50,000 nucleotides of DNA from Pseudomonas sp. (GTDB lineage: Bacteria > Pseudomonadota > Gammaproteobacteria > Pseudomonadales > Pseudomonadaceae). A program made the translations under genes and the position numbers. The notes beneath the pieces are model-generated. The model was not told the origin of the DNA. It was given only the letters and a program-made list of their open reading frames with translations, and made no database searches. Shown piece after piece: positions 8,107 to 20,800 of this stretch (position 1 is its first letter; every line of letters starts with the position of its first letter). The stretch is taken from NCBI RefSeq assembly GCF_030683065.1, contig NZ_JAUXMX010000025.1, forward strand, positions 1 through 50,000, in the 5' to 3' direction.

Positions 8107-9690
8107 TCAGTGGCTGCGCTTCTGCCCCCAGAAATGTTCGACCAGCGCTTGCAGGCGGTCGGCCAGGGCAAAGACCTGGCCGGCACTGCTACGGCTCTGA
8201 CTGCCGGCCACCACATTGCTCTCACTGGCGAGGCGGATACTGTTGAGGTTGCGCTGGATATCCTCACCGACGGCGCTCTGCTCCTCCACGGCGGCGGCGA
8301 TCTGCAGGTTCATGTCACTGATCTGGCTGACCCGCTGGTTAATGCCCTCGAGTGCCTGGGCCGCTTGCAGCGCGTGGCCAACGCTGGCTGCGGCCTGGTG
8401 CTGGCTGCGGCCCATGGCGGCCACGGCGTTGCCGGTACCCTGCTGCAGGTTGCTGATAATGCCGTGGATTTCCGCGGTGGACTGCTGGGTACGCGAGGCC
8501 AGGCCGCGCACTTCGTCGGCAACCACCGCAAAACCGCGTCCGGCCTCACCGGCCCGCGCCGCTTCGATGGCGGCATTGAGGGCGAGCAGGTTGGTCTGCT
8601 CGGCAATGCTCTGGATGACTTCCAGGGCACGATTGATCTCCTGACTGTGCCGCTCCAGCTGGAGGATCACCTCGTTACTCTGCTGCACTTCGCTGGCCAG
8701 GGTGGCGATTGAGTGGCGGGTCTGTTCGACCAGCTGCAGGCCGCTACCGGTTTCCAGATCGGCGGCGCTGGCCGCGCTGGCGCTGAGCTGGGCGTGCCGT
8801 GCCACTTCCTGCACGCTGCTGGCCATCTGGCCGATGGCGCTGGCGACCTGATCGGTTTCGCCCTGTTGCTGCTTAGTGGCCTGAGCGCTGCTGTCGACGG
8901 CGGCGACCAGTTGCCCAGCCTCGACACTCAACTGCCAGGCCGAGTCGGCTATTCGCCCGACCACGGCGCCGGTTTCGGCCTGCAGACTGTGCAGGGCGAA
9001 GGCAATCTGGCCGAAGCAGTCGCTGCGCCCGGTATACACCAGCTGGCTCAATGGATTATGCGCAATCGCCTGGGCCTGGCGGGTCAAGCTCGCCAGTGGC
9101 CGCAGGCCGAGGTGCAGCACGCCGGCCAGCAACATGCCGAGTAGCGTCGCCGCGCCGAGGGCCGGCAGCAATGGCAGAACGCCACTGACGCCGAGCAGTA
9201 GCGCGGCGAGCAGGCCAGGCGTTGCGCAGAGCAGGCTGAGGCGCTGCGCCAGGCTCAAGTGCGGCGGCCGCAGCGGGTTGCGGCCGCCGCGCAGCTCGCC
9301 ATACAAACGTTCGGCACACGCAACCCGTTGCGGCGAAGCCTGGGTGCGCACCGACTGGTATTCCGCCACCTGGCCATTGCGCAGCACTGGGGTGACATAC
9401 GCGCTGACCCAATAATGGTCGCCGTTCTTGCAGCGGTTCTTCACCAGGCCCATCCACGAACGACCGGCCTTGACCGTGCGCCAGAGGTCGGCGAAGGCCT
9501 GAGGCGGCATGTCCGGGTGGCGCACGATGTTGTGGTTGTGACCCAGCAACTCGGCTTCAGTGAAACCACTGATGGCAATAAAATCCGGGTTGACGTAGCT
9601 CACCGCGCCCTTGAGATCGGTGGTGGAGAGGATATTGGCCTGGGCGTCGACTGCGACCGCACGACCACTGACGGGCATGTTGAGTTTCAT
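8107..9690 (-). CDS. PAS-containing methyl-accepting chemotaxis protein (Aer-like)
   Basis: 527 aa. An N-terminal PAS domain (about 20-120) has the Aer-type segment [11 protein letters not shown] (53-63) and the motif [21 protein letters not shown] (about 81-101), associated in the family with FAD-based redox sensing. A hydrophobic membrane anchor (about 153-195) follows, then HAMP and a chemoreceptor signalling domain with the hairpin tip [20 protein letters not shown]. There is no periplasmic sensor, as expected for Aer. It starts 24 bases downstream of the globin-GGDEF-EAL gene, so they are probably cotranscribed. Pseudomonads carry several Aer paralogues, so I give no symbol. Confidence 0.85.
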   Translation of the reverse strand: MKLNMPVSGRAVAVDAQANILSTTDLKGAVSYVNPDFIAISGFTEAELLGHNHNIVRHPDMPPQAFADLWRTVKAGRSWMGLVKNRCKNGDHYWVSAYVTPVLRNGQVAEYQSVRTQASPQRVACAERLYGELRGGRNPLRPPHLSLAQRLSLLCATPGLLAALLLGVSGVLPLLPALGAATLLGMLLAGVLHLGLRPLASLTRQAQAIAHNPLSQLVYTGRSDCFGQIAFALHSLQAETGAVVGRIADSAWQLSVEAGQLVAAVDSSAQATKQQQGETDQVASAIGQMASSVQEVARHAQLSASAASAADLETGSGLQLVEQTRHSIATLASEVQQSNEVILQLERHSQEINRALEVIQSIAEQTNLLALNAAIEAARAGEAGRGFAVVADEVRGLASRTQQSTAEIHGIISNLQQGTGNAVAAMGRSQHQAAASVGHALQAAQALEGINQRVSQISDMNLQIAAAVEEQSAVGEDIQRNLNSIRLASESNVVAGSQSRSSAGQVFALADRLQALVEHFWGQKRSH

Positions 9691-9714
9691 TAGGCAGCTC
9701 TCTCGGATTTATTG

Positions 9715-11955
9715 TTATGGAAGGGAAAGGGCAGGCTGCAACAGGCAACAGAGCCCCTCGAAGCAGTCCTCGCCACTGAATAGCCGCTCCAGCTCAGCCG
9801 GTGGGCGCGGCCGGCTGAACCAGTAGCCTTGCGCCAGACGGCAGCCTTCGGCGCGCAGAAAATCGAGGTGTTCGCTGTGCTCCACACCTTCGGCCACCAC
9901 CTCCAGACCAAGACTCAGGCCCAGACCGATGATGGCGCGGCTGATTAACTGTGAGTCGCCATCGGCGGACGTGCCGCTGATGAACGTCTTGTCGACCTTG
10001 AGAATGTGCAGCGGAAAGCGTTTGAGGTAACCGAGCGAGGAGTAGCCAGTGCCGAAGTCGTCCAGCGCCAACTGGATGCCCAGGCTGGCCAGTTCGCGCA
10101 GGCAGGCCAGGGTCTGGACGCTGTCTTCCATCAGCTGGCTTTCAGTGATCTCCAGCACCAGGCTGGTGGGCGGCAGACCGCTTTCGCGCAGAATATCGGC
10201 GACCCGCGCGGCAAAATCAGCCTGTTGCAGTTGCCGGCTGGACAGGTTGACCGAACAGCGCAACGCCGGCTGGCCGGTCAGTTGCCAGTGACGCACCTGC
10301 GCGCAGGCCTGACGCAGCACCCAGTCGCCGACCGCCTGGATCGCCCCGGACTCCTCTAGGCAGGGAATAAACTCCAGCGGCGACACCGCCCGGCCCTTGT
10401 GCTGCCAGCGCAACAGCGCTTCCACGGCCACCAGGTAAGGCTGCTCACGATCCAGCTGGCAGATCGGTTGATAGACCAGGCTGAACTCGTCCCTGGCCAG
10501 CGCGCGGCTGAGTGCGCTCTGCAGCTCCAGTTGATACTGGGCCTGGGCCTGCATTTCGGCACTGTAGCGGGCGAACTGCGCCTTGCCGGCAGCCTTGGCG
10601 CGGTACAGGGCGAGATCGGCTGCTTGCAGCGAATCGAGCCCGGCGTTTTCCTCGCTGAGCGCGGCAATACCGATGCTGATGCTGACCACCAACTGGTGTT
10701 CCTGTATCTGCAGGGGCGGCTGCAGGCTGTCGAGCATGCGCTGGGCCACCCGCTCGGCATCGGCGGTGCAAGCGAGGTCGTCAAGCAGCACCACAAACTC
10801 ATCGCCGCCGAAGCGAATCAAGTGATCGCCGGGGCGCAGGCACTGGCTGAGGCGACGTGCGACCTCGACCAGTACCTGGTCACCGATGTGATGACCGAGA
10901 CTGTCGTTGATCAGTTTGAAACGGTCCAGGTCGATGAACAGCAGCGCCGACTCACGCGCACCACTGCGACCCTGGCGTTGCAGGGCCTGATCCAGCAGCT
11001 CGGTCAGACGATCACGGTTAGCCAGACCGGTCAGCGGGTCGTGGCGAGCGGCATGCTGCAGTTGCTCTTGGGCGGCACGCCGCAGGCTGATGTCGGTCTG
11101 CGAACCGGCCATGCGCCGCTGGCCCTCAGCGACCTGCTCGGCCACGCCGCGCACCAGTACCCACAGGTAGCTGCCGCTCTGCCGACGAATGCGGTACTCG
11201 TGGTGCAGCGAAGGTGTGCTGCCTTGTAGGTGCGCATCGATAGCCCGGCGCAAGCCACCAATGTCATCGGGGTGGACGCGGGCGAACCAGCCGGCACTGC
11301 CGCTACCGAGCTGGTCGCGGTGCAAGTCGAGCATGCCCGCCCAGCGCTCCGAGAGGTACAGCTGGTCGTGATCGATGTGCCAGTCCCAGAGCCCGTCATT
11401 GGCGCCGCGCAGGGCACGGGCGAAGCGTGCCTCGCTGTCTTCCAGGGCCTTGCGTTGCGCGGAGCTGTAGGTGTCCAGGGCCAGACCGATGTCAAAGAAC
11501 ACCGCCTTCAGCAGGCTGGCAAAACTGGCGCTAGCCGGCTGCTCGCCGAGCAGGCCATCGAGCATCTCGTTCAGGTACAGGCGGTAGGCACCCAGGTACC
11601 ACTTGAGGTCGACGCCGATCTTCTGGTGAACCCAGCCGATGCGCAGGCGATTGAGCACGTAACTCTGGTCGTAGGGACCATTCCACAGGCGCTGGTAGTA
11701 GTCGCTCTGGCTGTGCTTGAGGCGGGTGATTGTCGCCGGATCACTGACGATGGCGGCGGTCGCCGGGAAATCGCCGAGACGCCGGTAAAGGTTGTCGAGA
11801 AAAACCGAGTGGGCCGGCTGCACCGCCGCGCTATGACGGCTGAGCTGCTCGACATCGGCGGCGCTCCAATCGAGAAAGCGCAGGCGCTGGCTGATTTCGT
11901 CGCGGTCAAGACCGACGTGCTGGAGCAGTTCTTGGAATTCTTGCTCGTTGCCCAT
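9715..11955 (-). CDS. Globin-coupled PAS-GGDEF-EAL protein (c-di-GMP turnover)
   Basis: 746 aa cytoplasmic protein. Residues about 10-165 form a protoglobin/globin-coupled-sensor domain with the likely proximal heme ligand His110 in RIGWVHQKIG. A PAS fold follows at about 175-295. The GGDEF domain has intact GGDEF at 383-387 and an inhibitory I-site RPGD at 374-377, five residues upstream as usual. The EAL domain has EAL at 512-514, the DDFGTGYSS loop and the later VAEGVE. Both cyclase and phosphodiesterase motifs look intact, so the net activity cannot be read from sequence. The globin suggests control by O2 (or NO/CO). The ATG at 11955 has AAGGA upstream. The Aer-like receptor follows after 24 bases. 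Confidence 0.9.
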   Translation of the reverse strand: MGNEQEFQELLQHVGLDRDEISQRLRFLDWSAADVEQLSRHSAAVQPAHSVFLDNLYRRLGDFPATAAIVSDPATITRLKHSQSDYYQRLWNGPYDQSYVLNRLRIGWVHQKIGVDLKWYLGAYRLYLNEMLDGLLGEQPASASFASLLKAVFFDIGLALDTYSSAQRKALEDSEARFARALRGANDGLWDWHIDHDQLYLSERWAGMLDLHRDQLGSGSAGWFARVHPDDIGGLRRAIDAHLQGSTPSLHHEYRIRRQSGSYLWVLVRGVAEQVAEGQRRMAGSQTDISLRRAAQEQLQHAARHDPLTGLANRDRLTELLDQALQRQGRSGARESALLFIDLDRFKLINDSLGHHIGDQVLVEVARRLSQCLRPGDHLIRFGGDEFVVLLDDLACTADAERVAQRMLDSLQPPLQIQEHQLVVSISIGIAALSEENAGLDSLQAADLALYRAKAAGKAQFARYSAEMQAQAQYQLELQSALSRALARDEFSLVYQPICQLDREQPYLVAVEALLRWQHKGRAVSPLEFIPCLEESGAIQAVGDWVLRQACAQVRHWQLTGQPALRCSVNLSSRQLQQADFAARVADILRESGLPPTSLVLEITESQLMEDSVQTLACLRELASLGIQLALDDFGTGYSSLGYLKRFPLHILKVDKTFISGTSADGDSQLISRAIIGLGLSLGLEVVAEGVEHSEHLDFLRAEGCRLAQGYWFSRPRPPAELERLFSGEDCFEGLCCLLQPALSLP

Positions 11956-11973
11956 GGCGAGTCCTTACTTTTT

Positions 11974-11995
11974 TCGGCGCAAAAAAAAGCGCCGA
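11974..11995. promoter_or_regulatory. Hairpin in the leader of the globin-GGDEF-EAL gene
   Basis: TCGGCGC and GCGCCGA form a perfect 7-bp stem around a loop of eight A (T on the transcript of the minus-strand gene). It lies 19 bases upstream of the ATG, just before the ribosome binding site. A second small inverted repeat AGTCAT/ATGACT (12000-12005 and 12015-12020) lies further upstream. It could influence translation of the gene, or it could be a terminator remnant. Confidence 0.35.
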
Positions 11996-12091
11996 GGCGA
12001 GTCATCTATAAAAAATGACTACCCTCGACGCTCTGTCTTGCAGGCCCATATGTCCTACCCGGCAAAGCTGGTTGTCGCCGCAGCTAAACCA

Positions 12092-12418
12092 TTACTCGCG
12101 TGGGGTTTTACCCGATTCGCAATTATTCGACAAGCTCTCCAGCACACACATCGTCCGCTTGCGTAGTTTGGCCAGCTGCGCCGATTTAAAAGCATGCCGG
12201 GTCTGCTCCAGCACTTCTACAACATCGCTGAGCAGGGCCTGTACCTCACCGGCCTGATCCTGCGGCAGCGCCTGCAGCCAGCGACAACTGGCCGCCTGAC
12301 TGCAGTCGCTGGGTTGTTCGAGGACTTCGCAGCCTGGCGCCTGGGCATGCAGCAGTTGCCGTACCCGGTCGATGCATTGCGGTTTGGGCAGGGTCACGAG
12401 TAGGCAGGTCTGGTTCAT
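12092..12418 (-). CDS. Small cytoplasmic protein, unknown function
   Basis: About 108 aa if started at ATG 12418 (MNQTCLLVTLPKP). A start at 12445 would add nine residues; neither has a strong ribosome binding site. The N-terminal part looks like a short beta-alpha unit with several Cys. The C-terminal half is a helical, charged stretch (VLEQTRHAFKSAQLAKLRKR) ending in a Cys-containing tail. I do not recognise a family. The codon use is ordinary and no longer competing frame covers it. It lies alone between the c-di-GMP gene and the divergent TRAP transporter operon. Confidence 0.45.
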   Translation of the reverse strand: MNQTCLLVTLPKPQCIDRVRQLLHAQAPGCEVLEQPSDCSQAASCRWLQALPQDQAGEVQALLSDVVEVLEQTRHAFKSAQLAKLRKRTMCVLESLSNNCESGKTPRE

Positions 12419-12737
12419 GGCGACAACTCGGTGGCGAATTGCCATGAAGGCTAGCGCGCCTGGCCAGCACTTCTATTGACCGGGGTCAGTGTCGCGCAGA
12501 CTTGCGCCAGCGTCTGCGCAGCCGCTCGCCAACCGACCAAGGACAACCCTTCGGGGGCATACGCGCATGGATCAGTTGGCAGATTTACCCGCGCACCAGG
12601 CGCAATTACATACCCGGTTACCAGCTAAAAACGCATTGCTCCGTGCAAATTTTGTCCGAACGGTTAGACTTTCTCGCTTCCAGCCGCAGCCCACGAGGTT
12701 AGTGCGGCTCAACAACAAGCAGAAAAGGAGCTATCCC
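12419..12737. other. Intergenic region upstream of the TRAP transporter
   Basis: About 320 bases without a convincing gene. It contains a perfect inverted repeat GCGCAGA/TCTGCGC (12494-12500 and 12513-12519) that could be an operator or hairpin, and the ribosome binding site AAGGAG at 12725-12730. I could not assign a reliable -35/-10 pair. Confidence 0.4.
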
Positions 12738-13709
12738 ATGAAAGGCAAATCCTTGGCGTGGGTTCTGTCGGCGGCACTCGCAGGTATCACCTTGAGTGGC
12801 GCAGTACAGGCCGAAGAAAAATTCGTCACCATCGGCACCGGTGGTCAGACCGGGGTTTACTACGTGGCAGGCCAGTCGATCTGCCGCTTCGTCAATCGCG
12901 GCGCCAGCGAGCACAACATCAAGTGCAACGCTCCGGCCAGTGGCGGTGGCGTGGCTAACGTCAACGGCCTGCGCAGCGGTGAGTTCAACTTCGGCATCAT
13001 GCAGTCGGATCACCAGTTCAAAGCGCTCAATGGTGTGGCACCGTTCCAGGCTGAAGGCGCGATGGGTGATATCCGCGCCTTGTTCTCCTTGCAGAGCGAA
13101 GTCTTCACCGTGCTCGCCCGTCGCGATGCCAAGATCACCAGCTTCGACGACCTCAAGGGCAAGCGCGTCAACGTTGGCAACCCGGGCTCCGGGCAGCGCG
13201 ACACCCTCGATGAAATCATGCAGGTCAAGGGCTGGGACAAGTCGGTATTCGCCCTGTCTGCCGAGCTGAAGCCGGCCGAGCAGGCATCGGCCCTGGGCGA
13301 CAACAACATCGACGCCATGACCTATTTCGTCGGCCATCCCAATGGCGCGATCCAGGAAGCCACCACCACCACCGACGCCGTACTGGTACCAGTGACGGGC
13401 GCCGAGATCGACAAGCTGCTGGCTGAAAAGAGCTACTACACCAAAGCTGAAATCCCGGGCGGCGTGTACAAAGGCAGTGACGCACCGACCCCCTCGATTG
13501 GCGGCAAGGCGGTACTCTCCACCACGGCCCAGGCCGATCCGGAAGTGGTCTACCAGCTGGTCAAGTCGGTGTTCGATAACATTGAACGTTTCAAGCGCCT
13601 GCACCCGGCATTTGCCGACCTCAAGGAAGCCGACATGATCAAGGCCGGTCTGACCGCGCCACTGCATGACGGTGCCGTACGTTATTACAAGGAACGTGGC
13701 TGGATGTAA
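12738..13709 (+). CDS. TAXI-family TRAP transporter substrate-binding protein
   Basis: 323 aa periplasmic binding protein. The start at ATG 12738 has AAGGAG 7 bases upstream and begins a typical signal peptide (residues 1-25, cut after VQA). The mature part opens with the TAXI-type pattern FVTIGTGGQTGVYYVAG, followed by SGGGVANVNGLRSGEFNFGI. TAXI proteins deliver organic substrates, often dicarboxylates or amino acids such as glutamate, to a sodium-driven TRAP permease. The specific ligand cannot be read from sequence. The permease gene follows after 178 bases that contain a hairpin, a common layout giving more binding protein than permease. Confidence 0.9.
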   Translation: MKGKSLAWVLSAALAGITLSGAVQAEEKFVTIGTGGQTGVYYVAGQSICRFVNRGASEHNIKCNAPASGGGVANVNGLRSGEFNFGIMQSDHQFKALNGVAPFQAEGAMGDIRALFSLQSEVFTVLARRDAKITSFDDLKGKRVNVGNPGSGQRDTLDEIMQVKGWDKSVFALSAELKPAEQASALGDNNIDAMTYFVGHPNGAIQEATTTTDAVLVPVTGAEIDKLLAEKSYYTKAEIPGGVYKGSDAPTPSIGGKAVLSTTAQADPEVVYQLVKSVFDNIERFKRLHPAFADLKEADMIKAGLTAPLHDGAVRYYKERGWM

Positions 13710-13821
13710 GCCACGCTCGCAGCCTGGAAAAGCCTGGGCAAAATCCGGGGCACGCAGCCCCGGATGGCACTGGCGCTGCTCCAGCCTGCAAGATGAAACT
13801 GCACTACCCTACGTTTGAAAC

Positions 13822-13850
13822 AAGCCCGCGCGTCGCAAGGCCGCGGGCTT
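13822..13850 (+). terminator. Intra-operon hairpin between binding protein and permease
   Basis: AAGCCCGCG (13822-13830) pairs perfectly with CGCGGGCTT (13842-13850) around an 11-base loop. There is only a short weak T-rich tail, so it probably attenuates readthrough or protects the upstream mRNA end rather than stopping transcription completely. Confidence 0.55.
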
Positions 13851-13887
13851 TGCCGTTCTCCGATTTCTCGAATCCAGGTTGCAGCCC

Positions 13888-16470
<2,583 letters not shown>

Positions 16471-16589
16471 CGGCGTCGATCCGCGTGCCGTAAACATCGA
16501 AGGCAAGGGTGGGCTGCGGTAAGCGGCTGTATGCCAGGGTGGCAGAAGCGCTTGCTGCCTGCCCTTGCACCTAAGTGGCATGGCTCGAT

Positions 16590-17717
16590 TCAATTGTCGC
16601 GCAGCACCTTTAGCTCGCCATCCTCTGCGCCAAAGCCGCGCTCCAGCTTGACCTTGAGGCTCAGGTCGGTGCGCGAGTCGGCGAATTTGAGCGCTTCGCC
16701 CAGGGTGATTCGACCGGCTTCAAGCAGTTGATAAAGGTGCTGATCGAAGGTCTGCAGACCCTGCTCCAACGCGCGCGCCGTGGCGTCGCGAAGGTCGTCC
16801 AGCTGATCACGCTGGATCAGGTCGCGGATGTAAGGCGTGGCCAGCATCAGCTCGACCGCCGCCACACGCTTTTGCGTCACACCAGGCACCAGGCGCTGGC
16901 CGATCACCGCCAGCAGGTTCTGCGCCAGGTCGGCCAGCACCTGCTTGCGCGCCTCGTCCGGAAAGAAGCGCACGATCCGCTCGATCGCGTGGCTGCTGCT
17001 GGTGGCGTGCAGGGTGGCCACGCACAGGTGCCCGGTTTCCGCGTAATGCAGGGCATGCTGCATGGTCGCCGCATCGCGGATCTCGCCGAGCATGATCACG
17101 TCCGGCGCCTCGCGCAGCACGTTGCGCAGGGCGTCGGCAAAACTATGGGTATCCAGCCCGACTTCGCGCTGGTCGATGATCGATTTCTGGTGCTTGTGCA
17201 GGAACTCGATGGGGTCTTCGATGCAGACGATATGCCCGCTCTTGTGGCGGTTGCGAAAATCGAGCATGGCCGCCAGGGTGGTCGACTTGCCCGAGCCAGC
17301 CGCGCCAACCATAAGGATCAGCCCGCGGTCCTGCATGCTGAGTTTTTCCAGCAGTTTAGGCAGGCCGAGCGCCGTGAAGTCGGGGATCTGGCTCTTGATC
17401 AAGCGCACCACCATGCTCACTTCGCCGCGCTGGTAGTAGACGTTGACCCGGAAGCGCCCGGCGTTCTGCACGCTGACCGCCAGGTTCATCTCCAGATCGC
17501 GCTCGAACTCCATGATCTGTTTCTGGGTCATCAGCTGGTAGGCTTGCCGCTGCACCTCGCCGGCTTTCAGCACGCGCTCGTCGACCGCCTGGCTATGGCC
17601 CTCGATCTTGATGTGCGGTGGCGCGCCAACACTAAAAAACAAATCGGAACCGCCGCGCTCGTAGAGCAGTTGCAGATAGGGGAATACATCCACCGCGTCA
17701 TCAGTCGTGTCGTTCAT
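16590..17717 (-). CDS. PilT/PilU-type pilus retraction ATPase paralogue
   Basis: 375 aa hexameric ATPase of the type II/IV secretion family. The N-terminal domain has GGSDLFFSVGAPPHIK (about 22-37). The core has Walker A GAAGSGKST (138-146), the Asp box CIEDPIEF (165-172), Walker B VIMLGEIRD (207-215) and the His box HLCVATLHATS (230-240). Overall it is closer to PilU than PilT. There is no pilus gene nearby, so it is an orphan copy beside recBCD, divergent from recC. Family knowledge suggests a role in twitching or in pilus-driven DNA uptake, but this paralogue's partner pilus is not evident. Confidence 0.85.
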   Translation of the reverse strand: MNDTTDDAVDVFPYLQLLYERGGSDLFFSVGAPPHIKIEGHSQAVDERVLKAGEVQRQAYQLMTQKQIMEFERDLEMNLAVSVQNAGRFRVNVYYQRGEVSMVVRLIKSQIPDFTALGLPKLLEKLSMQDRGLILMVGAAGSGKSTTLAAMLDFRNRHKSGHIVCIEDPIEFLHKHQKSIIDQREVGLDTHSFADALRNVLREAPDVIMLGEIRDAATMQHALHYAETGHLCVATLHATSSSHAIERIVRFFPDEARKQVLADLAQNLLAVIGQRLVPGVTQKRVAAVELMLATPYIRDLIQRDQLDDLRDATARALEQGLQTFDQHLYQLLEAGRITLGEALKFADSRTDLSLKVKLERGFGAEDGELKVLRDN

Positions 17718-17817
17718 CGCGCCTCCTCGCTTTTTGCGTTGTCATCCTAGCACTGGCGGTCGCCCCGCACCGCCAGACTGGTTACCCTAGCGCTTCGCCA
17801 CGGATGCAGTGCCCGCC

Positions 17818-20800
17818 ATGCTCACTCTTTATCATGCTCCCGACCTGGAAACCCTCGGCGAACTGGCCACCACCCTGCTGGCCCAGCCGCTGCGTGAACC
17901 TTTCGCCCCCGCCTTGGTGGTGGTGCCGAGTCAGGGCATGGGCCGCTGGCTGACCCTGGAACTGGCGCGCAAACAGGGCATCGCCATGCAGCTCGAGGTG
18001 CAGTTGCCGGCCAAGTTCGTCTGGGATCTGTCGCGCCTGGCCCTGGGCCAACTACCCGAGCAATCGGCGTTCGCGCCAACCACCCTGGCCTGGCGCCTGT
18101 ACGACTGGTTGTGCGAGCCGCTCAACCTGGCCGAAGCGCCGCGTCTGGCGCATTACCTGGACGGGGGTGACGAGCGCCGACGGCTGTCGTTGGCCAGCAA
18201 GATCGCCGACGTATTCGACCAATACCTGCTGTATCGCGACGACTGGCTGGCTGCTTGGGAGCGCAACGAGCTGCTCGACCTGGGCCCGGACGAAGCCTGG
18301 CAAGCGCTGCTCTGGCGCGAACTGACCCGCGATGGTCACCCGCACCGCGCGCGCCTGCTCGAAGACCTGCTGCGCCGCCTGTACGATGCTGCGCCCATCG
18401 ATGGTCTGCCCGAGCGGCTGCTGGTGTTCGGCATCAGTAGCCTGCCGACTCACCACCTGCGCGTGCTCGAAGGCCTGGCACGGCACACCGAGGTGGTGAT
18501 CTTCGCCCTCAACCCGTGCCGCGAAGCCTGGGGCGAAATTCGCGATATCCGCGAGCTGGCCCGGCAACCTGAGCTGAGCCCCGACGATTGGTACCTGGAC
18601 GTCGGCCATCCGTTATTGGCCAGCCTGGGCAAGCAGGGCCGCGACTTCTTCGACAGCCTGTTCTCCCTGGCCTCCGCCGAAGGCAGCCAGGAAGTCGGCC
18701 TCTACTCCGAAGACCCGGACCTGCACGACAGCAGCCTGCTGCAAGCGCTGCAGAACGACATCCTGCGCCTGCGCACTCGCCAGCCCAATGAGCGCCTGGT
18801 GTTGCGCGAGGACGATCGCTCGCTGGAGCTGCATATCGCCCACTCGCCGCTGCGTGAAGTGGAAATCCTGCACGACCAGTTGCTCGCGCGCTTTGCCGCC
18901 GACCCGCAGCTGACCCCCGATCAGGTGGTGGTGCTGACCCCGGATATCGAGCGCTATGCGCCCTATATCGAGGCGGTGTTCGCCTACAAGGCGGGTGCCC
19001 ATCGGGAGGGTACGCCCTGGATTCCCTTCAGCCTGGCCGACCGCAGCCTGCGCGCCGAAGTCCCGTTGATTGAGGCCTTTCTCAACCTGCTGGCTCTGCC
19101 CGACAGCCGCTTCGCCGCCGAGGAAATCCTCGCCTGGCTGGAGCAACCGTCGCTCGCCCGGCGTGCCGGCATCGAAGCCGAAGACCTGCCGCTGCTGCGC
19201 GACTGGCTGCGCGACGCCGGTGTGCGCTGGGGCCGCGACGGTGAGCATCGCCAGCAACTGGGCTTGCCGGCAGACAGCGCCTTTACCTGGCGCCAGGGCC
19301 TGGATCGCCTGCTGCTGGGCTTCGCCGCGCCGCCGCAACTGGCCGGTTCGCGCGCCCCCTTGCTCGGCGACAACTGGCCGCTGGATGCCCTGGAAGGCGC
19401 TCGCGCCCAATTGCTTGGGCGCCTGAGCGCTTTCGTCGAGCGGCTGGCCGCCCTGGCGCAGAGCCTGCAGCGCCCGCGCAGCCTGAGCGAATGGGCCGAG
19501 ACCCTGCTGGCATTGGTCGACAACCTGTTCGACGAGCGCGAGGCCGGTGACACCCTGTTATTGCTCTCCCGTGCCTGCGCGGCCCTGCAGGATCAGGCCA
19601 CGGCTGCCGGTATCGAGCGGCCGCTGGAGCTGGCGCTGGTGCGCCAGCAACTGACCTCTGCCCTGGAGCAGGGCAGCGGCGCCTCGGGCTTTCTCACCGG
19701 GGCGGTGACCTTCTGCACCATGGTGCCGATGCGCAGCCTGCCGTTCCGTTTGGTCTGCCTGCTCGGCCTGGACGACGGCGCCCTGCCACGGCGCACCCCA
19801 GCCGCCGGCTTCGACCTGATCGGCCAGAAACCGCGACGTGGCGACCGCGCCCGACGCCTCGACGACCGTTACCTGCTGCTCGAAACCCTGCTCGCCGCAC
19901 GTGGCGGCTTGTACCTCAGCTACGTCGGCCGCGACCCGCGCAGCAACGCCGAACTACCGCCCTCGGTGCTGATCAGCGAACTGCTGGATGTCATCGACCT
20001 CACCGCGATCTGTGGTCCCCCCTGTAGGAGGGGCCTTGGCCGCGAAACAGACGCCGCCGATCCGTCAGCGCCTGCCAAAACCAGCACCCACATCACCCAT
20101 CAGCACCCGCTACAACCCTTCGCTGCCGGCAACTTCGCCAGCGGAGCGCAGGCCGGTTTCGCCGCGCCCTGGTTTCGCGCCGCCCAACGCCTGAGCGAGG
20201 CCGTCGAAACAGCGCAGCCATTCGCCAGCACCCTGGCCACGCCAAACCAGGACGGGGCGGGCGGCGACCCGCTAACCATCGAGCCCAGCCAACTGATCCA
20301 TTGCTTCAAGCACCCGGCGCGCTACCTGCTGGAACAGCGCCTCGGCCTGCGCCTGGCACAGGGCGAAGAGGCACTGGCCGGTGACGAACCCTTCAGCGTC
20401 GAATGGACCAGCCAATACGGCCTGCGCCAACTCGCGCTGCAGGCCATCGAGCAAGGCTGGAGCGAGCGCGAGGAACGCAGCATCGCCGCCGCATCCGGCT
20501 GGCTGCCGGTGGGCGAACTGGGCCAGGCCCACTGGGGGCAGATTCGCGGACCGATCCGCGCCTTCGCCCCGATCCTGTTCGACGAGCGCCCTGAAGCCGC
20601 GCCACAACCGCTGCTGGTGGATATCCAGCTGGCCGGCGTGCGCATCCACGGCTGGCTCGACGGCGTCAGCGCCAGCGGTCTGTTCGACTACCGCCTGCGC
20701 GACCTCGGCGCCTGGGAGCTGGCGCCATTCTGGCTGCGCCACCTACTGCTCAACTGCGCCGCCACCCCGGACATCGCCCGCGATAGCCGCCTGCTGTCGC

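Noticed and set aside
13822..13850. Hairpin between TRAP genes as a full terminator separating two operons
   Set aside because: No real T-run follows, and binding protein plus permease form one transporter; attenuation is more likely.
20011..20110. Frameshift or sequencing error in recC around the REP-like segment
   Set aside because: The frame continues cleanly into conserved HPLQPF and the rest of RecC; an in-frame insertion explains it better.
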